The notes below the pieces were generated by a model. The model saw only the letters and a program-made list of their open reading frames with translations, searched no databases and was not told the DNA's origin. The position numbers and the translations under genes are program-made. Source: Kytococcus schroeteri (GTDB lineage Bacteria; Actinomycetota; Actinomycetes; Actinomycetales; Dermatophilaceae). Taken from it: a stretch of 31,098 nucleotides of DNA. Where the stretch lies: the NCBI RefSeq assembly GCF_002847825.1, contig NZ_PKIZ01000019.1, positions 1 through 31,098 on the forward strand, read 5' to 3'. Shown piece by piece: positions 1 to 7,188 of the stretch; the first letter of the stretch is position 1; every line of letters starts with the position of its first letter.

Positions 1-54
1 CCCCCATCATCAGGGGACCTCGACCCCTACCTCGACCCGGTCACACCACCACTG

Positions 55-642
55 CTACACCCTCAGATCGGAAGAGCCCTGAACCCCCACCAAGAACTTT
101 CCCCGCCCGGAGGGCGTGACCCTGGCCTCATCCTTCATGGCCAAGGGAAGTCGATCGGCACGCTGCCCCTTGCTCTCGAACTCCTCCACCGTCTCCGCAA
201 TCCGCTGACACTGTTCACAGGAGGGCGCCGAGAACTCGTCAATCACCCCCGCCTGCGGGTATCGGAACAGGTGGTTGATCGACTCGACGTACCAGCGGGC
301 GAAGGCCTCGGCGCCCTCGGCGGTGTTCTCCTTCGCCGCGGCCGGCATCACCGGCGGAGCCGGAGTCTCACCGTCGGGCGTGCTGGGCTGCGGCGACGTC
401 GGCGCACCCGACCCGCCGGACGGCGACGCATCACCCGAGCCACCCCCACTCGGCTCGCTCGAGCCGGGCGAGCCAAGTGCGGTCGTGCCGCTCGGCGACG
501 ACACCGGCGCGGAGGTCTCCACCGCATCAGGCGTGGTCGACGATGAGCCACCCCCCTCCGCATCGGAGGAGCACGCCCCCAGGAACAAGGCCCCGCACAG
601 GGCGAGCACGGCGGTCTTCACGGGCAACGAACCAGCGGGCAT
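55..642 (-). CDS. DUF6318-like lipoprotein, 3' end doubtful
   Basis: Predicted secreted lipoprotein of 195 aa as read. The ATG at 642 is chosen because it begins a signal peptide with a lipobox ending LGAC (Cys24), with GGGAG about 8 nt upstream on the minus strand. Residues about 25-105 are a Ser/Gly/Pro/Thr-rich spacer. From about residue 112 the sequence (AEAFARWYVESINHLFRY, then a CxxC motif, CEQC) resembles the actinobacterial DUF6318 lipoproteins, whose function is unknown. In that family, as I recall it, a further beta-rich segment of several dozen residues follows; here the frame ends soon after the CxxC region, exactly where an Illumina-adapter-identical 13-mer occurs (65-77). The last ~8 codons and the stop may therefore be artefactual. 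The lipoprotein call is secure; the family is likely. Confidence 0.7.
   Translation of the reverse strand: MPAGSLPVKTAVLALCGALFLGACSSDAEGGGSSSTTPDAVETSAPVSSPSGTTALGSPGSSEPSGGGSGDASPSGGSGAPTSPQPSTPDGETPAPPVMPAAAKENTAEGAEAFARWYVESINHLFRYPQAGVIDEFSAPSCEQCQRIAETVEEFESKGQRADRLPLAMKDEARVTPSGRGKFLVGVQGSSDLRV
65..77. other. 13-mer identical to Illumina adapter stem
   Basis: The plus strand reads AGATCGGAAGAGC, the exact 13-nt start shared by both Illumina TruSeq read-through adapters. The next bases (CCTGAACCCC) also resemble the continuing adapter (CTGAACTCC) with about six bases missing. It sits 64 nt from the window start, inside the 3' end of the lipoprotein gene, which stops prematurely there. 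Sequence 1-64 may therefore be wrongly joined. A chance match is possible. Confidence 0.5.
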
Positions 643-834
643 GAGGGGTCTCCCGGTGCGACGAAGGGCAACACCGGCACCTTGGCACAGCACGCCACCC
701 CACCGGCAGGGTTTTCCACAGGATCCCGATAACGATTCCCCCAAGACACGTCGACGGCCCACGCGCGCCACGTGTCCACAGGTGCACCCCTTCCGCTCCC
801 ACCACCAGCCACTCGTCCACATGTTCGCTCACTG

Positions 835-866
835 TTGCACCTTGATTGGATCATCTGTACGATGAT
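835..866 (+). promoter_or_regulatory. Promoter with overlapping inverted repeat, upstream of HNH gene
   Basis: TTGCAC (835-840) and TACGAT (858-863) are separated by exactly 17 nt, a plausible sigma-70-type promoter about 40 nt before the ATG at 906. An inverted repeat, ATCATC-N5-GATGAT (850-866), covers the -10 box, the position expected of a repressor operator. The local AT content is higher than in the surroundings. The regulator is unknown. Confidence 0.5.
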
Positions 867-905
867 GACTGTCGTCGAGGTGGACCAGACACGAAGGGAG
901 GGGAC

Positions 906-2441
906 ATGGCCACACCGATCGAACTCGCAGGGCCCGCGCCCCTCGAAGCGCTCGAAGCCGCCTTCGAGGCAGCCCGCACCGCGGACGAGGCCGTGATGCG
1001 GGCCCTGGCAGAACTGGGCACCACCGGGGTGGATCTCGAACGCGCGCAGCTCGCCTGGGTGGTGGAGCAGAGCACCGTGCTGGCGAACCGCGGCGACCGC
1101 ATCCGCACGCGCAGCATGGACGTGGTGCGCGGAGCGCGAGAGTCCGGACGGTCGGTGCACACCGACGACGGCCAGTTCGCCGGGCGCGCGGCCCAGAGGG
1201 ACGCGCGCGACGCGAGTCGCGACCGCAAGCTCGCGCACGCCCTCGGCAACGCGATGCCGGGTGGCCCGCTGCCCCACCCGGGTGCCGGCCTCGTGCCGGT
1301 CCAGAGCCCTGGTGTCCACGGGGCGGGCGCGACCCCGGACCGCTCCGCCGCGGTGCCCGGGCCAACGGATGCTGCACCCGCTGCGCGCTACCCACTGCTC
1401 GCGGACGCCTTCGACCAGGGACTGCTCAGCCACCGTCACGCCGTGATCGTGGTGGACGCACTCGACGGGCTCCCCGAAGGAACGCCCGAAGCTGACGTGG
1501 CTCGTCTGGAGGCGCACCTCGTGGCCCTGGCCCAGCGCCGGTCCCCCAGTAGGTTGCGGGTTGAGGCCCGCCGGGCACCGGAGGTGCTGGGGATCGACGT
1601 GCGTCGGGTGGACGAGCACGAGAACACACAGGTCCTCGCGGAGGAGACAGCCGCGCTGGACGCCGCGTCGTTCTGGATGAAGGACAACCAGGACGGCACG
1701 TGGTTCGGCCAGTTCGTGCTGCCTGAGCTGCAGGCCCACATGCTCAAGAAGGCCCTGGAGTGCCTGGCCTCGCCGCGTCGACGCAACCGCCCCCAGAGCG
1801 CTACCGGCGGTGCTGCGACCAGTGCAGCCAGCGGGAGCACCGGGGACGGCGGGTCGCGCCACCGGGAGCTGGAACGACGCAACGAGCAGGGGCGCGCCCT
1901 GGCCGAGCTCGTCGACCACCTGCCCACCGACCATCTGGGCACCAAGACCAACGCCATCCTGCTGGTGCGCACAGACCTCGAGACCCTGCGCGGCGAAACC
2001 GACCGGGCCGGCGTCACCGAGTCCGGCGCGGTCGTCTCCGCCGAGCAGGTGCGACGGCTGGCCAGCCAGGCCGGGATCGTGCCGGCAGTGATGGGAGGAG
2101 CCGGGCAGCTGACCGACCTCGGCCAGCAGCGGCGGTTCTTCAGCGAGGTGCAGCGTTCGGCGTTGGCGTTGAAGTACTCCCACTGCGCGGAGGAGGACTG
2201 TGACCGGCCCTTCGCCTGGACGGAGATCCATCACGCCGACCCGTGGGCACCCGTCCGGGGACCGAGCGGGCAGGTGCTCCATCCGGGTGGCGGACCGACG
2301 GACCTCGCCAACGGGATCCCGCTGTGCGGCAGACATCACCGGCTGCTGGACGACAGACGACGGACCCACACGATCGAACGGGACGAGCACGGCGTGGCCA
2401 CGGTGCGCTTCGCGTGGCGGACGGAGGGGTCGACATGGTGA
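906..2441 (+). CDS. DUF222 / HNH endonuclease-domain protein
   Basis: A 511-aa member of the abundant actinobacterial DUF222 plus HNH family (related to the mycobacterial 13E12 repeat proteins). The ATG at 906 is preceded by GGGAGGGG about 5 nt upstream, which favours it over an in-frame ATG at 846. The DUF222 helical region fills roughly residues 20-330, interrupted by a Pro/Gly/Ala-rich low-complexity stretch near residues 115-160. The C-terminal HNH domain has Cys427, Cys432, the TEIHH motif (His442-His443), the LANGIPLC motif and a CGRHH motif (Cys474, His477-His478), so the zinc and nuclease residues look intact. The family is thought to cleave or bind DNA, but its biological role is not established. 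It stands alone, divergent from the lipoprotein gene and convergent with paaN. Confidence 0.9.
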   Translation: MATPIELAGPAPLEALEAAFEAARTADEAVMRALAELGTTGVDLERAQLAWVVEQSTVLANRGDRIRTRSMDVVRGARESGRSVHTDDGQFAGRAAQRDARDASRDRKLAHALGNAMPGGPLPHPGAGLVPVQSPGVHGAGATPDRSAAVPGPTDAAPAARYPLLADAFDQGLLSHRHAVIVVDALDGLPEGTPEADVARLEAHLVALAQRRSPSRLRVEARRAPEVLGIDVRRVDEHENTQVLAEETAALDAASFWMKDNQDGTWFGQFVLPELQAHMLKKALECLASPRRRNRPQSATGGAATSAASGSTGDGGSRHRELERRNEQGRALAELVDHLPTDHLGTKTNAILLVRTDLETLRGETDRAGVTESGAVVSAEQVRRLASQAGIVPAVMGGAGQLTDLGQQRRFFSEVQRSALALKYSHCAEEDCDRPFAWTEIHHADPWAPVRGPSGQVLHPGGGPTDLANGIPLCGRHHRLLDDRRRTHTIERDEHGVATVRFAWRTEGSTW

Positions 2442-2587
2442 GCCGACGGCTGAGGGAGCGGTGCGCCCAGGCGCCGAGCACCACCACGGCCCGCCACCGG
2501 CAGGTGCCGGGGACGGGCCGAGGCGGACGCGAGGATCTCCGGGACGCCATGGGGCGGGATCACCGCCCGGCGCACGCGGGTGCCGCG

Positions 2588-4330
2588 TCAGACGTGGCGG
2601 CGCGTGGTCACCACACGGAAACGGTTGCTCACGAACGCGGCGTCCGCGTAGGCGGCGTTCGCGGCCGGGTTGGCCCCCGTGCCGTGGAAGTCGCTGAACG
2701 CGGCCGTCTGGTTCACGAAGATCTGGCCCATGAGGTTCTCGCTCAGGGCCACGCCGGCATCCGCAGCGGCCTCGCGGGAGTCGGCCAGAACGCCCTCGTC
2801 CGTGGAGTACACGGCCATGGTCATGGCGCCGTGCTCCTGGATGGTGTCGCGCGCGATCTGCAGGGACTGCTCGGTGGACTCGGTGCGGATGACGAAGACC
2901 ACCGGCCCGAAGCACTCCTGCGTGTAGGCGTCCTGCTTGTCGGCGTCGAGCAGGATGATGCCCGGCGTGCGCACGACCGCGTCGGGGAAGGTGGGGTGCT
3001 CGACCTCTCGCGGGGCCAGGACGACCTCGCCGCCGAGGCGATCGGCCAGGCCGGCGAAGTCGTTGGCGCGGGCACGGACGTCGTCGTTGACCGTGGCGCC
3101 GAGGATCTCGACGGCCTTGGCGTCCTCCTTGTTGAAGGCCGTGATGGCCTTGCCCAGGGAGGTGGCGAACTCCTCGGCGGTCAGCTCGCCGTCCGGGGTC
3201 GCGATGCCGGTGGCCTTGGCGTACACGTTCTGCGGCGCGGTGCACATCTGGCCGGAGTACAGCGAGAACGAGAAGGCCAGGTTGCCGGTGGCTGCGCGCA
3301 GGTCGGAGAACGAGTCCACGACGACCGTGTTGATGCCGGCCTTCTCGGTGTAGACGAGCTTGCCCGCCGACGCGGCCTCGGTCTCGAGCCAGTGACCGAA
3401 GCCCGGGCCGCCGGTGTAGTCGATGATCCTGACGGCCGGGTCCAGGGCCAGGTCCTTGGCGAGGGTGCCGCCCTGCTCCTCCGGGGCGAGCTGCACCAGG
3501 GCCGGGTCGAAGCCGGCCTCGGCCAGCACCTCACGGGCCACCTCCACGGTGATGGCCAGCGGCAGGATCGCCATCGGGTGCGGCTTCACGACCACGGCGT
3601 TGCCGGTGGCCAGCGAGGCGAAGATGCCCGGGTAGGCGTTCCAGGTGGGGAAGGTGTTGCAGCCGATGACCAGGCCCACCCCGCGACCGATGACGCGGTA
3701 GTCCTTCTGCATGCGGATCGGCTCGCCCTTGGCAGGCTTCTCCCAGACCACCGACTCGGGCACCTTGCGCTGCTCGGCCAGGGCGACCGTCACGGCCTCC
3801 AGGGCGCGGTCCAGTGCGTGCGGGCCTCCGGCCTGGAAGGCCATGACGAACGGCTGGCCCGAGGTGTGCATGACCGCGTGGGCCATCTCGAACGGGCGGG
3901 CGGCGATGCGGTCGATCACCTCGACACAGACAGCGGCGCGGGCCTCGGCGCCGGCATCGCGCCAGGCCTTCTGCGCAGCCGTGGCGGCCTGCATGGCGGC
4001 GGCCACGTCGAGCTGCGGGTAGGTGACGCCCAGCTCCGGGCCGTACGGGGACCTCTCCGCACCCACCCACGCACCGGTGGTCGGCTGCGACGACAGCGAC
4101 TCGAACGTCGTGCCGAGCGTCTCCTGGTGGGCCTTGAGGCCCGTGGGGGCGGCGTCCTCGCCGTGGACCTTCGGGGAGGGCGACTCGGGGTAACGGCTGT
4201 GGAAGGAACGGGCCTCCAGGGCGGCCGTGGCCTCGGACAGGGCCTCGCGGTGCTTCTCCACGAGCGCCTGCGCCGCGGCCGGGACCTGGGGCGGGGTGGT
4301 GGAGGAGGGCTGCACGGTCGTCTCAGTCAT
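2588..4330 (-). CDS. paaN: Phenylacetate degradation aldehyde dehydrogenase PaaN
   Basis: A 580-aa aldehyde-dehydrogenase-superfamily protein of the PaaN type. In the aerobic phenylacetyl-CoA pathway the related PaaZ aldehyde dehydrogenase domain oxidises the semialdehyde made when the oxepin-CoA ring is opened; PaaN lacks the fused MaoC-like hydratase domain of PaaZ, as here. The sequence has VIGCNTFPTWNAYPG and VVVKPHP in the cofactor-binding half, and the catalytic Cys363 in SGQMCTAPQN. The usual ELGGK segment is replaced by EKAGIN, a PaaN-type feature. The ATG at 4330 is chosen because the protein before it is low-complexity translation of the divergent promoter region. It is transcribed away from paaH, sharing a 135-bp intergenic region with two palindromes. 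Confidence 0.88.
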   Translation of the reverse strand: MTETTVQPSSTTPPQVPAAAQALVEKHREALSEATAALEARSFHSRYPESPSPKVHGEDAAPTGLKAHQETLGTTFESLSSQPTTGAWVGAERSPYGPELGVTYPQLDVAAAMQAATAAQKAWRDAGAEARAAVCVEVIDRIAARPFEMAHAVMHTSGQPFVMAFQAGGPHALDRALEAVTVALAEQRKVPESVVWEKPAKGEPIRMQKDYRVIGRGVGLVIGCNTFPTWNAYPGIFASLATGNAVVVKPHPMAILPLAITVEVAREVLAEAGFDPALVQLAPEEQGGTLAKDLALDPAVRIIDYTGGPGFGHWLETEAASAGKLVYTEKAGINTVVVDSFSDLRAATGNLAFSFSLYSGQMCTAPQNVYAKATGIATPDGELTAEEFATSLGKAITAFNKEDAKAVEILGATVNDDVRARANDFAGLADRLGGEVVLAPREVEHPTFPDAVVRTPGIILLDADKQDAYTQECFGPVVFVIRTESTEQSLQIARDTIQEHGAMTMAVYSTDEGVLADSREAAADAGVALSENLMGQIFVNQTAAFSDFHGTGANPAANAAYADAAFVSNRFRVVTTRRHV

Positions 4331-4345
4331 ACCCGTAGCGTAGTG

Positions 4346-4369
4346 ACGTGGCACACGTCCGGTGACCGG
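4346..4369. promoter_or_regulatory. Paired palindromes in paaN-paaH divergent region
   Basis: Two perfect inverted repeats lie side by side: ACGTG-gca-CACGT (4346-4358) and CCGGT-g-ACCGG (4359-4369). They lie 15 nt upstream of paaN and 96 nt upstream of paaH, well placed to control both. Phenylacetate clusters are commonly controlled by a TetR- or GntR-family PaaR/PaaX repressor, but no regulator gene is in the window, so assigning one would be a guess. Confidence 0.35.
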
Positions 4370-4465
4370 TGTCAGCCGCTGCACGACAGACACCACCCCG
4401 GCCGCCACGCAGACCACGAGCAGGACGTCCACGACCACACCCACGACCACGACCACGAGGCGGAC

Positions 4466-5752
4466 ATGACCCAGACCCCCCAGCCCTCCGGCACGCCCAG
4501 CACCCCCGACGCGCTGCCGCCCGTCGCCGTCGTCGGCGCCGGGTCGATGGGGGCCGGCATCGCCCAAGTGGCCGCCCAGGCCGGACACGACGTGCACTTG
4601 GTGGACGTGCGCCCCGGCGCCGCCGCCGAGGCCGTGGAGCGGTTGACGTCCACCCTCCGCAAGCTCGCAGGCAAGGGCAAGATCACCGCGGACGCTGCTG
4701 AGGAGGCCATCGGCCACTTCGTGGTGGGCCCCGCCGCGGACGGGGATCTGACCGCCCTGCCACCGATGGGCCTGGTGATCGAGGCCGCCGTGGAGCGCCT
4801 CGACGTGAAGCAGGACATCTTCCGCACGCTCGGTTCCCACCAGCCCGCCGAGACCCTGCTGGCGAGCAACACCTCCAGCCTGGACATCGCCGCCATCGCC
4901 GAGGGTGTGGACGAGCCGGGCCGCGTGATCGGCCTGCACTTCTTCAACCCGCCGCCGCTCATGAAGCTCGTGGAGGTGGTGCGCGGCGGGAACTCCTCCC
5001 CCCAGGCACTGGACCGCGCCACCGCGCTGGTGCGGTCGTGGGGCAAGACGCCCGTGCGGTGCACGTCCACACCCGGGTTCATCGTCAACCGGGTGGCCCG
5101 GCCGTTCTACGGCGAGGCCCAGCGGATGGCGCAGCGCGGCTCGGCCAGCCCGGCCGACCTGGACCTGGCCCTCACGCGGTACGCCGGGTTCGCGATGGGG
5201 CCCTTCCGACTGACCGACCTCATCGGGCAGGACGTGAACTACGCGGTCGGAGAGAGCGTCTGGGAGCAGACCGACCGCGACCCGCGTTACGAGCCGACCG
5301 CCTACCAGAAGGACCTCGTGGACGCCGGCACGCTCGGCCGCAAGTCCGGCCGCGGCGTCTACGCCTACGGCGAGGACGGCGCACCCCAGGACGCCGAGGG
5401 CGACGAGTTCGCGGCCCGCGCGCTGGCCACCGGACCGGTGGAGTCGAACGTCGTGGCCCGCACGCTCTCGATGCTGGTGAACGAGGCCGTCGACCTGGTC
5501 CACCGTGGTGAGGCCACCCGCGAGGACGTGGACACCGCCATGAGGCTGGGCACGAACTACCCCAAGGGGCCGTTCGAGTGGCTCGACGAGCTGGGTGCAG
5601 CCACCGTGCTGGAGAACCTGCGCGTCATGGACGCCGCGTACCCGGGTGGGCGCTACCGGCCGAGCGAGGCCCTCGTGGCGCTCGTCGAGGGCGCGGTCGA
5701 GGACGGCGAGGCGCACACGCAGAAGCAGAACGCGAGGGGAGACGACGCATGA
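4466..5752 (+). CDS. paaH: 3-hydroxyacyl-CoA dehydrogenase PaaH
   Basis: A 428-aa NAD-dependent 3-hydroxyacyl-CoA dehydrogenase, expected to oxidise 3-hydroxyadipyl-CoA to 3-oxoadipyl-CoA in lower phenylacetate catabolism. A Rossmann motif G24-x-G26-xx-G29 (VVGAGSMGAGIAQ) is followed by the family motif GLHFFNPPPLMKLVEVV, with the likely catalytic His158. Two C-terminal 3HCDH helical units follow (about residues 205-300 and 325-415), the PaaH/FadB-like duplicated arrangement rather than the ~285-aa short form. The ATG at 4466 has GAGG about 5 nt upstream. The frame is open further upstream through a His/Asp-rich stretch produced by CACGAC repeats, which I exclude. Its stop overlaps the paaI start (ATGA). 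Confidence 0.88.
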   Translation: MTQTPQPSGTPSTPDALPPVAVVGAGSMGAGIAQVAAQAGHDVHLVDVRPGAAAEAVERLTSTLRKLAGKGKITADAAEEAIGHFVVGPAADGDLTALPPMGLVIEAAVERLDVKQDIFRTLGSHQPAETLLASNTSSLDIAAIAEGVDEPGRVIGLHFFNPPPLMKLVEVVRGGNSSPQALDRATALVRSWGKTPVRCTSTPGFIVNRVARPFYGEAQRMAQRGSASPADLDLALTRYAGFAMGPFRLTDLIGQDVNYAVGESVWEQTDRDPRYEPTAYQKDLVDAGTLGRKSGRGVYAYGEDGAPQDAEGDEFAARALATGPVESNVVARTLSMLVNEAVDLVHRGEATREDVDTAMRLGTNYPKGPFEWLDELGAATVLENLRVMDAAYPGGRYRPSEALVALVEGAVEDGEAHTQKQNARGDDA

Positions 5753-6294
5753 CCTGGCACGACGGACTGCGCGACACCGCCACCGACGGCACCGACCTCG
5801 CCCACGTGCGCCGCATGTGGGAGACCGACGGGGCGTCGCGGCACATGGGCATCGACGTGCTCGAGGTCGACCGCGTGGACGGCCTGGGCCGCAGTGTGGC
5901 CCGGATGACGATCACCGAGTCGATGGTGAACGGCCACGGCACGACGCACGGAGGCATGGTGTTCGTGTTCTGCGACAGCATCTTCGCGCTGACCTGCAAC
6001 AGCAGCGGGACCACCACGGTGGCGGCCCACTGCGACATCGACTTCCTGGCGCCCACGCGGCTCGGGGACGTGCTCGTGGGCGTGGGGACCGAGCGGTTCA
6101 CATGGGGTCGCAGCGGCATGACCGACGTCGTGGTCCGCAAGGCTCCCGAGGGACACCCGCTGACGCAGGCCGGTGGGGGCGAAGGGGCAGGGGCGGAGAG
6201 TGAGGACGGCACCGGTGGCGTGCCCACGGACCTCGAGGAGTGGCCGGTCGTGGCGGTGTTCACCGGACGGAGCCGGGCACTGCCGGGGCGGTGA
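5749..6294 (+). CDS. paaI: Hotdog-fold acyl-CoA thioesterase PaaI
   Basis: A 181-aa PaaI-type thioesterase that hydrolyses phenylacetyl-CoA or ring-hydroxylated CoA by-products, proposed to recycle CoA when the pathway stalls. The hotdog motif NGHGTTHGGMVFVFCD contains the HGG turn and the catalytic acid (Asp76 by alignment with PaaI). The TTVAAHCDIDFLAPT strand and terminal VVAVFTGRSR strand are typical. The protein is longer than usual (~140-150 aa) because of a Gly/Glu-rich insertion, about residues 132-165, between the last two beta strands, probably a surface loop. The ATG overlaps the paaH stop by 4 nt, indicating translational coupling. A hairpin follows the stop. Confidence 0.88.
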   Translation: MTWHDGLRDTATDGTDLAHVRRMWETDGASRHMGIDVLEVDRVDGLGRSVARMTITESMVNGHGTTHGGMVFVFCDSIFALTCNSSGTTTVAAHCDIDFLAPTRLGDVLVGVGTERFTWGRSGMTDVVVRKAPEGHPLTQAGGGEGAGAESEDGTGGVPTDLEEWPVVAVFTGRSRALPGR

Positions 6295-6300
6295 GATGAA

Positions 6301-6333
6301 CGGCCCGGTCGGCGAGGAACACCGGCCGGGCCG
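6301..6333 (+). terminator. Hairpin after paaI
   Basis: CGGCCCGG (6301-6308) pairs perfectly with CCGGGCCG (6326-6333), and an inner CGG/CCG pair extends the stem across a bulge. It lies 6 nt after the paaI stop. There is no U-tract, as is usual in high-GC actinomycetes, so termination efficiency is uncertain. Confidence 0.45.
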
Positions 6334-6382
6334 ACGGACGCCCGCGGGCGGTGCGGAGACCACGGGAAGACGGACGCCCGCG
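6333..6382 (+). repeat. 14-bp direct repeat at left edge of efeO relic
   Basis: GACGGACGCCCGCG occurs at 6333-6346 and again at 6369-6382, 36 nt apart. The second copy lies exactly where recognisable EfeO sequence begins (GKTDAREADV). This fits a deletion or recombination scar that removed the 5' part of efeO. Confidence 0.5.
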
Positions 6383-6936
6383 AGGCCGACGTCGAGGAGG
6401 GCACCGCCTGGACCGGCTGGCACGTGGCCGAGAAGGACCTGTGGGCCCCGGATGCCAAGGCCAACGGCGGCACGAAGTACGAGCCCCTCACCGACGCCGA
6501 GCGCGCGAAGATCGCCGACAAGCTGGTCAAGGACACCGAGACCCTCCACGACCGCACCCGGACGATGGACTTCACCGCCGACCAGATCTCCAACGGCGCC
6601 AAGGGCCTGCTCGACGAGGTGGCCACCGGCAAGGTGACCGGCGAGGAGGAGATCTGGAGCCACACCGACCTGTACGACTTCCAGGCCAACGTGGACGGCG
6701 CGAAGGTGGCCTACGAGAACCTCAAGCCGCTGCTGGAGAAGAAGGACCCGGAGCTCTCGGGCACCATCGCCAAGCGCTTCGACGCCCTGCAGGCCCTGCT
6801 CGACGAGCACCGCCAGGGCAAGGACGGCTTCGCCTCGTACACCGACCTCTCCGAGGCCGACGTCAAGAAGTTGTCCGATGCCGTGAACGCCCTGAGCGAG
6901 CCCCTCTCGCAGATGACGCCGGCGGTGCTCAAGTGA
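6361..6936 (+). pseudogene. efeO: efeO relic: C-terminal imelysin-like part
   Basis: The frame 6361-6936 encodes about 191 aa matching the C-terminal part of EfeO, the periplasmic/lipoprotein M75 (imelysin-like) component of the EfeUOB iron transporter. It begins GKTDAREADV, continues with TAWTGWHVAEKDLW, which keeps the family HxxE motif (His-Val-Ala-Glu, 6421-6432), and ends normally (LSQMTPAVLK, stop 6934-6936). The signal peptide, cupredoxin-like domain and first imelysin helices are absent. The frame stays open upstream only through non-homologous sequence back to the paaI stop, with no good start; a GTG at 6424 would split the HxxE motif. Codon use still looks coding, so decay is recent or a truncated product is made. 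A functional stand-alone protein seems unlikely without a secretion signal. Confidence 0.75.
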
Positions 6937-7169
6937 CGCCCGAGGACGACCCGCGCGCCGCGTGGATGGCCGGCGGCTCCTGCCTAGTGGCGCGCAGCAT
7001 CGCGATGGTCATCGAGACCTGGGACCGTGCCCCGCTGCGCGAGCAGGAGACCATCGTGGGCCGCACGCGCGAGGCCGGGGCGCCGATGTCGGGCGGCGAG
7101 GAGTTCACCGAGCCGGACTTCGCCGCCACCGGGCGCGACGAGCGCACCCCCATCGGCCCGCGCATGTGA
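6933..7169 (+). pseudogene. efeB: efeB relic: internal Dyp-peroxidase fragment
   Basis: About 78 codons starting at a GTG that overlaps the efeO-relic stop (GTGA). The sequence DPRAAWMAGGSCLVARSI, then WDRAPLREQETIVGRT and GAPMSGGEEFTEPDFA, matches the middle of EfeB, the Tat-secreted Dyp-type haem peroxidase of the EfeUOB system. The N-terminal Tat signal and GxxDG region are missing, and the frame ends just before the segment carrying the proximal haem histidine. It cannot bind haem as a peroxidase. Joined head-to-tail to the efeO relic, it indicates collapse of an ancestral efeO-efeB pair by internal deletions. Confidence 0.75.
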
Positions 7170-7188
7170 CCGGGGGCACACTGAGGCG

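Noticed and set aside
712..780. Two DnaA-box-like sequences (TTTTCCACA at 712-720, GTGTCCACA at 772-780).
   Set aside because: Only two imperfect boxes, no AT-rich unwinding region and no dnaA/dnaN/recF genes nearby, so no origin is supported.
618..3245. An 875-codon open frame on the minus strand across the HNH gene.
   Set aside because: It is antisense to the HNH gene and to the paaN 3' end, with Arg/Gly/His-rich composition typical of a high-GC shadow frame, and no recognisable domain.
4343..4465. A longer PaaH start that would add a His/Asp-rich N-terminus (HDHTHDHDHEAD).
   Set aside because: The His-rich peptide comes from CACGAC hexamer repeats in the divergent promoter region, it has no SD, and the ATG at 4466 has GAGG at good spacing.
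6297..6637. A start ATG at 6297 just after paaI for a new gene.
   Set aside because: That frame is Arg/Pro-rich shadow sequence; the EfeO-matching frame is a different one and has no start there.
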